From positions 93,666,542-93,730,541 of the forward strand of contig OV050032.1 in the NCBI GenBank assembly GCA_920105625.2: DNA of 64,000 bases, given 5' to 3'. Both the position numbers and the translations under genes were made by a program. This document shows, piece after piece, positions 38,546 through 50,329 of this stretch (within the stretch, counting starts at the first letter, position 1; the number at the start of each line of letters is the position of its first letter). The DNA is from Clusia tigrina. Lineage: Eukaryota; Arthropoda; Insecta; Diptera; Clusiidae. Below the pieces are notes generated by a model. That model did not search any database and was not told the DNA's origin. It saw nothing but the letters and a program-made list of their open reading frames with translations.

Positions 38546-41500
38546 TCAAGGTTTTATGACGCTACAGTAAAAAGATACAAGCATTTGTATGTTGCAAACT
38601 TTGATAGGTGTAGGACGTACCGGAAAGAAGTTAGGGGCGTTTGAAGTTTTATCAGTGTTTGATTTGGGGCTTAAATTGACAAGATGCTCGAGTACTTTAT
38701 TGTTACAAAATTTCAAGGTTTTATGACGCTCCAGTAAACAGTTACAAGCATTTGTATGTTGCAAACTTTGATAGGTGTAGGACGTACCGTATAGAAGTTA
38801 GAGCCATTTGAAGTTTTATCAGTGTTTGATTTGGGACTCAAGGGTAGCATAGCTTTGAGCGATGGCTTAAATTGACAAGAGGCTCGAGTACTTTATAGTT
38901 ACAAATTTCAAGGTTTTATGACGCTCCAGTAAAAAGATACAAGCATTTGTATGTTGCAAACTTTGATAGGTGTAGGACGTACCGTATAGAAGTTAGGGCC
39001 ATTTGAAGTTTTATCGGTGTTTGATTTGGGACACAATGGTAGCATTGCTTTGAGCGATAACTTAAATTGACAAGATGCTCGAGTACTTTATTGTTACAAA
39101 ATTTCAAGGTTTTATGACGCTCCAGTAAAAAGTTACAAGCATTTGTATGTTGCAAACTTTGATAGGTGTAGGACGTACCGTTAAGAAGTTAGGGGCGTTT
39201 GAAGTTTTATCAGTGTTTGATTTGGGACTCTAGGGTAGCATAGCTTTGAGCGATAACTTAAATTGACAAGATGCTCGAGTACTTCATTGTTACAAAATTT
39301 CAAGGTTTTATGACGCTCCAGTAAAAAGATCCAAGCATTTGTATGTTGCAAACTTTGATAGGTGTAGGACGTACCTTATAGAAGTTAGGGCCATTTGAAG
39401 TTTTAACAGTGTTTGATTTGGGACTCAAGGGTAGCATAGCTTTGAGCGATGGCTTAAGTTGACAAGAGGCTCGGGTACTTTATTGTTACAAAATTTCAAG
39501 GTTTTATGGCGCTCCAGTAAAAAATTGCAAGCATTTGTATGTTGCAAACTTTGATAGGTGTAGGAGGTACCGTATATAAGTTAGGGCCATTTGAAGTTTT
39601 ATCAGTGTTTGATTTGGGACTCAAGGGTAGCATAGCTTTGAGCGATAGCTTTAATTGACAAGATGCTCGAGTACTTTATTGTTAAAAAATTTCAAGGTTT
39701 TATGACGCTCCAGTAAAAAGTTACAAGCATTTGTATGTTGCAAACTTTGATAGATGTAGGACGTACCGTATAGAAGTTAGAGCCATTTTAAGTTTTATCA
39801 GTGTTTGATTTGGTACTCAAGGGTAGCATAGCTTTGAGCGATGGCTTAAATTGACAAGAGGCTCGAGTACTTTATTGTTACAAAATTTCAAGGTTTTATG
39901 ACGCTCCAGTAAAAAGATACAAGCATATGTATGTTGCAAACTTTGATAGGTGTAGGACGTACCGTATAGAAGTTAGAGCCATTTTAAGTTTTATCAGTGT
40001 TTGATTTGGGACTCAAGGGTAGCATAGCTTTGAGCGATGGCTTAAATTGACAAGAGGCTCGAGTACTTTATTGTTACAAAATTTCAAGGTTTTATGACGC
40101 TCCAGTAAAAAGTTACAAGCATTTGTATGTTGCAAACTTTGATAGGTGTAGGACGTACCGTATAGAAGTTAGGGCCATTTGAAGTTTTATCAGTGTTTGA
40201 TTTGGGACTCTAGGGTAGCATAGCTTTGAGCGATGGCTTAAATTGACAAGAGGCTCGAGTACTTTATTGTTACAAAATTTCAAGGTTTTATGACGCTCCA
40301 GTAAAAAGATACAAGCAATTGTATGTTGCAAACTTTGATAGGTGTAGGACGTACCGTATAGAAGTTAGGGGCGTTTAAAGTTTTATCAGTGTTTGATTTG
40401 GGACTCTAGGGTAGCATAGCTTTGAGCGATAGCATAAATTGACAAGAGGCTCGGGTACTTTATTGTTACAAAATTTCAAGGTTTTATGACGCTACAGTAA
40501 AAAGATACAAGCATTTGTATGTTGCAAACTTTGATAGGTGTAGGACGTACCGGAAAGAAGTTAGGGGCGTTTGAAGTTTTATCCGTGTTTGATTTGGGAC
40601 ACAATGGTAGCATTGCTTTGAGCGATAACTTAAATTGACAAGATGCTCGAGTACTTTATTGTTATAAAATTTCAAGGTTTTATGACGCTCCAGTAAAAAG
40701 TTACAAGCATTTGTATGTTGCAAACTTTGATAGGTGTAGGACGTACCGTAAAGAAGTTAGGGGCGTTTGAAGTTTTATCAGTGTTTGATTTGGGACTCTA
40801 GGGTAGCATAGCTTTGAGCGATGACTTAAATTGACAAGATGCTCGAGTACTTCATTGTTACAAAATTTCAAGGTTTTATGACACTCCAGTAAAAAGATAC
40901 AAGCATTTGTATGTTGCATACTTTGATAGGTCTAGGACGTACCGTATAGAAGTTAGGGCCATTTGAAGTTTTATCAGTGTTTGATTTGGGACTCTAGGGT
41001 AGCATAGCTTTGAGCGATGGCTTAAATTGACAAGAGGCTCGAGTACTTTAATGTCACAAAATTTCAAGGTTTTATGACGCTCCAGTAAAAAGTTACAAGC
41101 ATTTGTATGTTGCAAACTTTGATAGGTGTAGGACGTACCGTATAGAAGTTAGGGCCATTTTAAGTTTTATCAGTGTTTGAGTTGGTTCTCTATGGTAGCA
41201 TAGCTTTGAGCGATGGCTTAAATTGACAAGAGGCTCGAGTACTTTATTGTTACAAAATTTCAAGGTTTTATGACGCTCCAGTAAAAAGATACAAGCAATT
41301 GTATGTTGCAAACTTTGATAGCTGTAGGACGTACCGTATATAAGTAAGGGCCATTTGAAGTTTTATCAGTGTTTGATTTGGGACTCTAGCGTAGCATAGT
41401 TTTGAGCGATAGCTTAAATTGACAAGAGGCTCGAGTACTTTATTGTTACAAAATTTCAAGGTTTTATGACGCTCCAGTAAAAAGTTACAAGCATTTGTAT

Positions 41501-44500
41501 GTTGCAAACTTTGATAGGTGTAGGACGTACCGTATAGAAGTTAGGGCTATTTGAAGTTTTATCAGTGTTCGATTTGGGACTCAATGGTAGCATAGCTTTG
41601 AGCGATAACTTAAATTGACAAGATGCTCGAGTACTTTATTGTTAAAAAATTTCAAGGTTTTGTGACGCTCCAGTAAAATGTTACAAGCATTTGTATGTTG
41701 CAAACTTTGATAGGTGTAGGACGTACCGTAAAGAAGTTAGGGGCAATTGCAGTTTTATCAGTGTTTGATTTGGGACTCTAGGGTAGCATAGCTTTGAGCG
41801 ATAACTTAAATTGACAAGATGCTCGAGTACTTCATTCTTACAAAATTTCAAGGTTTCATGACGCTCCAGTAAAAAGATACAATCATTTGTATGTTGCAAA
41901 CTTTGATAGGTGTAGCACGTACCGTATAGAAGTTAGGGCCATTTGAAGTTTTAACAGTGTTTGATTTGGGACTCTAGGGTAGCATAGCTTTGAGCGATGG
42001 CTTAAATTGACAAGAGGCTCGAGTACTTTATTGTTACAAAATTTCAAGGTTTTATGACGCTCCAGTAAAAAGTTACAAGCATTTGTATGTTGCAAACTTT
42101 GATAGGTGTAGGACGTACCGTATAGAAGTTAGGGCCATTTGAAGTTTTATCAGTGTTTGATTTGGGACTCTAGATTAGCATAGCTTTGAGCGATGGCTTA
42201 AATTGACAAGAGGCTCGAGTACTTTATTGTTACAAAATTTCAAGGTTTTATGACGCTCCAGTAAAAAGATACAAGCAATTGTATGTTGCAAACTTTGATA
42301 GGTGTAGGACGTACCGTATAGAAGTTAGGGGCGTTTAAAGTTTTATCAGTGTTTGATTTGGGACTCTAGGGTAGCAGAGCTTTGAGCGATAGCATAAATT
42401 GACAAGAGGCTCGGGTACATTATTGTTACAAAATTTCAAGGTTTTATGACGCTACAGTAAAAAGATACAAGCATTTGTATGTTGCAAACTTTGATAGGTG
42501 TAGGACGTACCGTAAAGATGTTAGGGGCGTTTGAAGTTTTATCAGTGTTTGATATGGGACTCTAGGGTAGCATAGCTTTGAGCGATGGCTTAAATTGACA
42601 AGAGGCTCGAGTACTTTATTGTTACAAAATTTCAAGGTTTTATGACGCTCCAGTGAAAAGTTACAAGCATTTGTATGTTGTAAACTGTGATAGGTGTAGG
42701 ACGTACCGTAAAGAAGTTAGGGGCATTTGAAGTTTTATCAGTGTTTGATTTGGGACTCTAGGGTAGCATAGCTTTGAGAGATAGCTTAAATTGACAAGAG
42801 GCTCGGGTACTTTATTGTTACAAAATGTCAAGATTTTATGACGCTCCAGTAAAAAGTTACAAGCATTTGTATGTTGCAAACTTTGATAGGTGTAGGACGT
42901 ACCGTAAAGAAGTTAGGGGCGTTTGAAGTTTTATCAGTGTTTGATATGGGACTCTAGGGTAGCATAGCTTTGAGCGATGGCTTAAATTGACAAGAGGCTC
43001 GAAAACTTTATTGTTATAAAATTTCAAGGTTTTATGACGCTCCAGTAAAAAGTTACAAGCATTTGTATGTTGCAAACTTTGATAGGTGTAGGACGTACCG
43101 TAAAGAAGTTAGGGCCATTTGAAGTTTTATCAGTGTTTGATTTGGGACTCAAGGGTTGCATAGCTTTGAGCGATAGCTTAAACTGACAAGAGGCTCCAGT
43201 ACTTTATTATTACAAAATTTCAAGTTTTTAAGACGCTCCAGTAAAAAGTTACAAGCATTTGTATGCTGCAAACTTTGATAGGTGTAGGACGTACCGTAAA
43301 GAAGTTAGGGGCGTTTGAAGTTTTATCAGTGTTTGATATGGGACTCTAGGGTAGCATAGCTTTGAGCGATGGCTTAAATTGACAAGAGGCTCGAGTACTT
43401 TATTGTTACAAAATTTCAAGGTTTTATGACGCTCCAGTAAAAAGTTACAAGCATTTGTATGTTGTAAACTTTGATAGGTGTAGGACGTACCGTAAAGAAG
43501 TTAGGGACGTTTGAAGTTTTATCAGTGTTTGATATGGGACTCTAGGGTAGCATAGCTTTGAGCGATGGCTTAAATTGACAAGAGGCTCGAGTACTTTATT
43601 GTTACAAAATTTCAAGGTTTTATGACGCTCCAGTGAAAAGTTACAAGCATTTGTATGTTGTAAACTGTGATAGGTGTAGGACGTACCGTAAAGAAGTTAG
43701 GGGCGTTTGAAGTTTTATCAGTGTTTGATTTGGGATTCTAGGGTAGCATAGCTTTGAGCGATAGCTTAAATTGACAAGAGGCTCGGGAACTTTATTGTTA
43801 CAAAATGTCAAGATTTTATGACGCTCCAGTAAAAAGTTACAAGCATTTGTATGTTGCAAACTTTGATAGGTGTAGGAGGTACCGTATAGAAGTTAGGGCC
43901 ATTTGAAGTTTTATCAGTGTTTGATTTGGGACTCAAGGGTAGCATAGCTTTGAGCGATAGCTTAAATTGACAAGAGGCTCGTGTACTTTATTATTACAAA
44001 ATTTCAAAGTTTTATGACGCTCCAGTAAAAAGTTACAAGCATTTGTATGTTGCAAATTTTGATAGGTGTAGGACGCACCGTATAGAAGTTATTGCTATTT
44101 GAAGTTTTATCAGTGTTTGATTTGGGACTCAAGGGTAGCATAGCTTTGAGCGATATCTTAAATTGACAAGAGGCTCGAGTACTTTATTGTTACAAAATTT
44201 CAAGGTTTTATGACGCTCCTGTAAAAAGTTACAAGCATTTGTGTGTTGTAAACTTTGATAGGTGTAGGACGTACCGTAAAGAAGTTAGGGGCGTTTGAAG
44301 TTTGATCAGTGTTTGATTTGGGACTCTAGGGTAGCATAGCTTTGAGCGATAGCTTAAATTGACAAGAGGCTCGGGTACTTTATTGTTACAAAATTTCAAA
44401 GTTTTATGACGCTCCAGTAAAAAGTTACAAGCATTTGTATGTTGCAAATTTTGATAGGTGTAGGACGTACCGTATAGAAGTTATTGCTATTTGAAGTTTT

Positions 44501-47500
44501 ATCAGTGTTTGATATGGGACTCTAGGGTAGCATAGCTTTGAGCGATGGCTTAAATTGACAAGAGGCTCGAGTACTTTATTGTTACAAAATTTCAAGGTTT
44601 TATGACGCTCCAGTAAAAAGCTACAAGCATTTGTATGTTGTAAACTTTGATAGGTGTAGGACGTACCGTAAAGAAGTTAGGGGCATTTGAAGTTTTATCA
44701 GTGTTTGATTTGGGACTCTAGGGTAGCATAGCTTTGAGCGATAGCTTAAATTGACAAGAGGCTCGGGTACTTTATTGTTACAAAATGTCAAGGTTTTATG
44801 ACGCTCAAGTAAAAAGTTACAAGCATTTGTATGTTGCAAACTTTGATAGGTGTAGGACGTACCGTATAGAAGTTAGGGCCATTTGAAGTTTTATCAGTGT
44901 TTGATTTGGGACTCAAGGGTAGCATAGCATTGAGCGATAGCTTAAAGTGACAAGAGGCTCGAGTACTTTATTATTACAAAATTTCAAGGTTTTATGACGC
45001 TCCAGTAAAAAGTTACAAGCATTTGTATGTTGCAAACTTTGATAGGTGTAGGACGTACCGTAAAGAAGTTAGGGGCGTTTGAAGTTTTATCAGTGTTTGA
45101 TATGGGACTCTAGGGTAGCATAGCTTTGAGCGATGGCTTAAATTGACAAGAGGCTCGAGTACTTTATTGTTACAAAATTTCAAGGTTTTATGACGCTCCA
45201 GTAAAAAGTTACAAGCATTTGTATGTTGCAAACTTTGATAGGTGTAGGACGTACCGTAAAGAAGTTAGGGCCATTTGAAGTTTTATCAGTGTTTGATTTG
45301 GGACTCAAGGGTTGCATAGCTTTGAGAGATAGCTTAAACTGACAAGAGGCTCCAGTACTTTATTATTACAAAATTTCAAGTTTTTAAGACGCTCCAGTAA
45401 AAAGTTACAAGCATTTGTATGTTGCAAACTTTGATAGGTGTAGGACGTACCGTAAAGAAGTTAGGGGCGTTTGAAGTTTTATCAGTGTTTGATATGGGAC
45501 TCTAGGGTAGCATAGCTTTGAGCGATGGCTTAAATTGACAAGAGGCTCGAGTACTTTATTGTTACAAAATTTCAAGGTTTTATGACGCTCCAGTAAAAAG
45601 TTACAAGCATTTGTATGTTGTAAACTTTGATAGGTGTAGGACGTACCGTAAAGAAGTTAGGGGCGTTTGAAGTTTTATCAGTGTTTGATATGGGACTCTA
45701 GGGTAGCATAGCTTTGAGCGATGGCTTAAATTGACAAGAGGCTCGAGTACTTTATTGTTACAAAATTTCAAGGTTTTATGACGCTCCAGTGAAAAGTTAC
45801 AAGCATTTGTATGTTGTAAACTGTGATAGGTGTAGGACGTACCGTAAAGAAGTTAGGGGCGTTTGAAGTTTTATCAGTGTTTGATTTGGGATTCTAGGGT
45901 AGCATAGCTTTGAGCGATAGCTTAAATTGACAAGAGGCTCGGGAACTTTATTGTTACAAAATGTCAAGATTTTATGACGCTCCAGTAAAAAGTTACAAGC
46001 ATTTGTATGTTGCAAACTTTGATAGGTGTAGGAGGTACCGTATAGAAGTTAGGGCCATTTGAAGTTTTATCAGTGTTTGATTTGGGACTCAAGGGTAGCA
46101 TAGCTTTGAGCGATAGCTTAAATTGACAAGAGGCTCGTGTACTTTATTATTACAAAATTTCAAAGTTTTATGACGCTCCAGTAAAAAGTTACAAGCATTT
46201 GTATGTTGCAAATATTGATAGGTGTAGGACGTACCGTATAGAAGTTATTGCTATTTGAAGTTTTATCAGTGTTTGATTTGGGACTCAAGGGTAGCATAGC
46301 TTTGAGCGATATCTTAAATTGACAAGAGGCTCGAGTACTTTATTGTTACAAAATTTCAAGGTTTTATGACGCTCCTGTAAAAAGTTACAAGCATTTGTGT
46401 GTTGTAAACTTTGATAGGTGTAGGACGTACCGTAAAGAAGTTAGGGGCGTTTGAAGTTTGATCAGTGTTTGATTTGGGACTCTAGGGTAGCATAGCTTTG
46501 AGCGATAGCTTAAATTGACAAGAGGCTCGGGTACTTTATTGTTACAAAATTTCAAAGTTTTATGACGCTCCAGTAAAAAGTTACAAGCATTTGTATGTTG
46601 CAAATTTTGATAGGTGTAGGACGTACCGTATAGAAGTTATTGCTATTTGAAGTTTTATCAGTGTTTGATTTGGGACTCTAGGGTAGCATAGCTTTGAGCG
46701 ATGGCTTAAATTGACAAGAGGCTCGAGTACTTTATTGTTACAAAATTTCAAGGTTTTATGACGCTCCAGTAAAAAGCTACAAGCATTTGTATGTTGTAAA
46801 CTTTGATAGGTGTAGGACGTACCGTAAAGAAGTTAGGGGCGTTTGAAGTTTTATCAGTGTTTGATTTGGGACTCTAGGGTAGCATAGCTTTGAGCGATAG
46901 CTTAAATTGACAAGAGGCTCGGGTACTTTATTGTTACAAAATGTCAAGGTTTTATGACGCTCAAGTAAAAAGTTACAAGCATTTGTATGTTGCAAACTTT
47001 GATAGGTGTAGGACGTACCGTATAGAAGTTAGGGCCATTTGAAGTTTTATCAGTGTTTGATTTGGGACTCAAGGGTAGCATAGCTTTGAGCGATGGCTTA
47101 AATTGACAAGAGGCTCGAGTACTTTATTGTTATAAAATTTCAAGGTTTTATGACGCTCCAGTAAAAAGTTACAAGCATTTGTATGTTGCAAACTTTGATA
47201 GGTGTAGGACGTACCGTAAAGAAGTTAGGGCCATTTGAAGTTTTATCAGTGTTTGATTTGGGACTCAAGGGTTGCATAGCTTTGAGCGATAGCTTAAACT
47301 GACAAGAGGCTCCAGTACTTTATTATTACAAAATTTCAAGTTTTTAAGACGCTCCAGTAAAAAGTTACAAGCATTTGTATGCTGCAAACTTTGATAGGTG
47401 TAGGACGTACCGTAAAGAAGTTAGGGGCGTTTGAAGTTTTATCAGTGTTTGATATGGGACTCTAGGGTAGCATAGCTTTGAGCGATGGCTTAAATTGACA

Positions 47501-50230
47501 AGAGGCTCGAGTACTTTATTGTTACAAAATTTCAAGGTTTTATGACGCTCCAGTAAAAAGTTACAAGCATTTGTATGTTGCAAATTTTGATAGGTGTAGG
47601 ACGTACCGTATAGAAGTTATTGCTATTTGAAGTTTTATCAGTGTTTGATTTGGGACTCAAGGGTAGCATAGCTTTGAGCGATATCTTAAATTGACAAGAG
47701 GCTCGAGTACTTTATTGTTACAAAATTTCAAGGTTTTATGACGCTCCAGTAAAAAGTTACAAGCATTTGTGTGTTGTAAACTTTGATAGGTGTAGGACGT
47801 ACCGTAAAGAAGTTAGGGGCGTTTGAAGTTTTATCAGTGTTTGATTTGGGACTCTAGGGTAGCATAGCTTTGAGCGATAGCTTAAATTGACAAGAGGCTC
47901 GGGTACTTTATTGTTACAAAATGTCAAGGTTTTATGACGCTCCAGTAAAAAGTTACAAGCATTTGTATGTTGCAAACTTTGATAGGTGTAGGACGTACCG
48001 TATAGAAGTTAGGGCCATTTGAAGTTCTATCAGTGTTTGATATGGGACTCTAGGGTAGCATAGCTTTGAGCGAAGGCTTAAATTGACAAGAGGCTCGAGT
48101 ACTTTATTGTTACAAAATTTCAAAGTTTTATGACGCTCCAGTAAAAAGTTACAAGCATTTGTATGTTGTAAACTTTGATAGGTGTAGGACGTACCGTAAA
48201 GAAGTTAGGGGCGTTTGAAGTTTTATCAGTGTTTGATTTGGGACTCAAGGGTAGCATAGCTTTGAGCGATAGCTTAAATTGACAAGAGGCTCGAGTACTT
48301 TATTATTACAAAATTTCAAGGTTTTATGACGCTCCAGTAAAAAGTTACAAGCATTTGTATGTTGCAAACTTTGATAGGTGTAGGACGTACCGTATAGAAG
48401 TTAGAGCCATTTGAAGTTTTATCAGTGTGTGATTTGGGACTCAAGGGTAGCATAGCTTTGAGCGATAGCTTAAATTGACAAGAGGCTCGAGTACTTTATT
48501 ATTACAAAATTTCAAGGTTTTATGACGCTGCAGTAAAAAGTTACAAGCATTTGTATGTTGCAAACTTTGATAGGTGTAGGACGTACCGTAAAGAAGTTAG
48601 GGGCGTTTGAAGTTTTATCAGTGTTTGATATGGGATTCTAGGTTAGCATAGCTTTGAGCGATGGCTTAAATTGACAAGAGGCTCGAGTACTTTATTGTTA
48701 CAAAATTTCAAGGTTTTATGACGCTCCAGTGAAAAGTTACAAGCATTTGTATGTTGTAAACTTTGATAGGTGTAGGACGTACCGTAAAGAAGTTAGGGGC
48801 GTTTGAAGTTTTATCAGTGTTTGATTTGGGACTCTAGGGTAGCATAGCTTTGAGCGATAGCTTAAAATTACAAGAGGCTCGGGTACTTTATTATTACAAA
48901 ATTTCAAAGTTTTATGACGCTCCAGTAAAAAGTTACAAGCATTTGTATGTTGCAAACTTTGATAGGTGTAGGACGTACCGTATAGAAGTTAGGGCTATTT
49001 GAAGTTTTATCAGTCTTTGATTTGGGACTCAAGGGTAGCATAGCTTTGAGCGATAGCTTAAATTGACAAGAGGCTCGAGTACTTTATTATTACAAAATTT
49101 CAAGGTTTTATGCCGCTCCAGTAAAAAGTTACAAGCATTTGTATGTTGCAAACTTTGATAGGTGTAGGACGTACTGTAAAGAAGTTTAGGGGCGTTTGAA
49201 GTTTTATCAGTGTTTGATTTGGGACTCTAGGGTAGCATAGCTTTGAGCGATAGCTTAAATTGACAAGAGGCTCGGGTACTTTATTGTTACAAAATTTCAA
49301 GGTTCTATGACGCTCCAGTAAAAAGTTACAAGCATTTGTATGTTGCAAACTTTGATAGGTATAGGACGTACCGTATAGAAGTTAGGGCCATTTGAAGTTT
49401 TATCAGTGTTTGATTTGGGACTCAAGGGTAGCATAGCTTTGAGCGATAGCTTAAATTGACAAGAGGCTCGAGTACTTTATTATTACAAAATTTCAAGGTT
49501 TTATGACGCTCCAGTAAAAAGTTACAAGCATTTGTATGTTGCAAACTTTGATAGGTGTAGGACGTACCGTAAAGAAGTTACGGGCGTTAGAAGTTTTATC
49601 AGTGTTTGATATAAGAGTCTAGGGTAGCATAGCTTTGAGCGATGGCTTAAATTGACAAGAGGCTCGAGTACTTTATTGTTACAAAATTTCAAGGTTTTAT
49701 GACGCTCCAGTAAAAAGTTACAAGCATTTGTGTGTTGTAAACTTTGATAGGCGTAGGACGTACAGTAAAGAAGTTAGGGGCGTTTGAAGTTTTATCAGTG
49801 TTTGATATGGGACTCTAGGGTAGCATAGCTTTGAGCGATGGCTTAAATTGACAAGAGGCTCGAGTACTTTATTGTTACAAAATTTCAAGGTTTTATGACG
49901 CTCCCGTAAAAAGTTACAAGCATTTGTATGTTGCAAACTTTGATAGGTATAGGACGTACCGTAAAGAAGTTAGGGGCGTTTGAAGTTTTATCAGTGTTTG
50001 ATATGGGACTCTAGGGTAGCATAGCTTTGAGCGATGGCTTAAATTGACAAGAGGCTCGAGTACTTTATTGTTACAAAATTTCAAGGTTTTATGACGCTCC
50101 AGTAAAAAGTTACAAGCATTTGTATGTTGTAAACTTTGATAGGTGTAGGACGTACCGTAAAGAAGTTAGGGGCGTTTGAAGTTTTATCAGTGTTTGATTT
50201 GGGACTCTAGGGTAGCATAGCTTTGAGCGA
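38400..50230 (-). repeat. Super-repeat copy 1, about 11.8 kb
   Basis: This stretch is matched, variant by variant, by 50330-61530. Offsets between copies are 11927 bp (38.4-40.4 kb), 12289 (40.6-41.1), 12093 (41.3-42.9), 10721 (44.6-46.9) and 11302 (47.8-50.0). Each step is a whole number of monomers, corrected by known small deletions. Position checks include the GCATAGCATTGAGC variant at 44921 and 55642, and ATGCCGCTCC at 49113 and 60415. Ends are approximate because monomers are so alike. Confidence 0.8.
43641..47952 (-). repeat. Two 11-monomer HOR copies (2156 bp each)
   Basis: Monomers at 43641, 44229 and 44621 match those at 45797, 46385 and 46777, always 2156 bp = 11 x 196 apart. Marks are GTGATAGGTG, TCAAGATTTTATG, GCTCCTGTAAAAAG (44217 and 46373), GTTATTGCTATTTG and AAAAAGCTACAAG. 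Further right the spacing changes to 2352 bp (45013 to 47365, 12 monomers), so one monomer was gained or lost. Confidence 0.83.
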
Positions 50231-50329
50231 TGGCTTAAATTGACAAGAGGCTCGAGTACTTTATTGTTACAAAATTTCAAGGTTTTATGACGCTCCCGTA
50301 AAAAGTTACAAGCATTTGTATTTTGCAAA

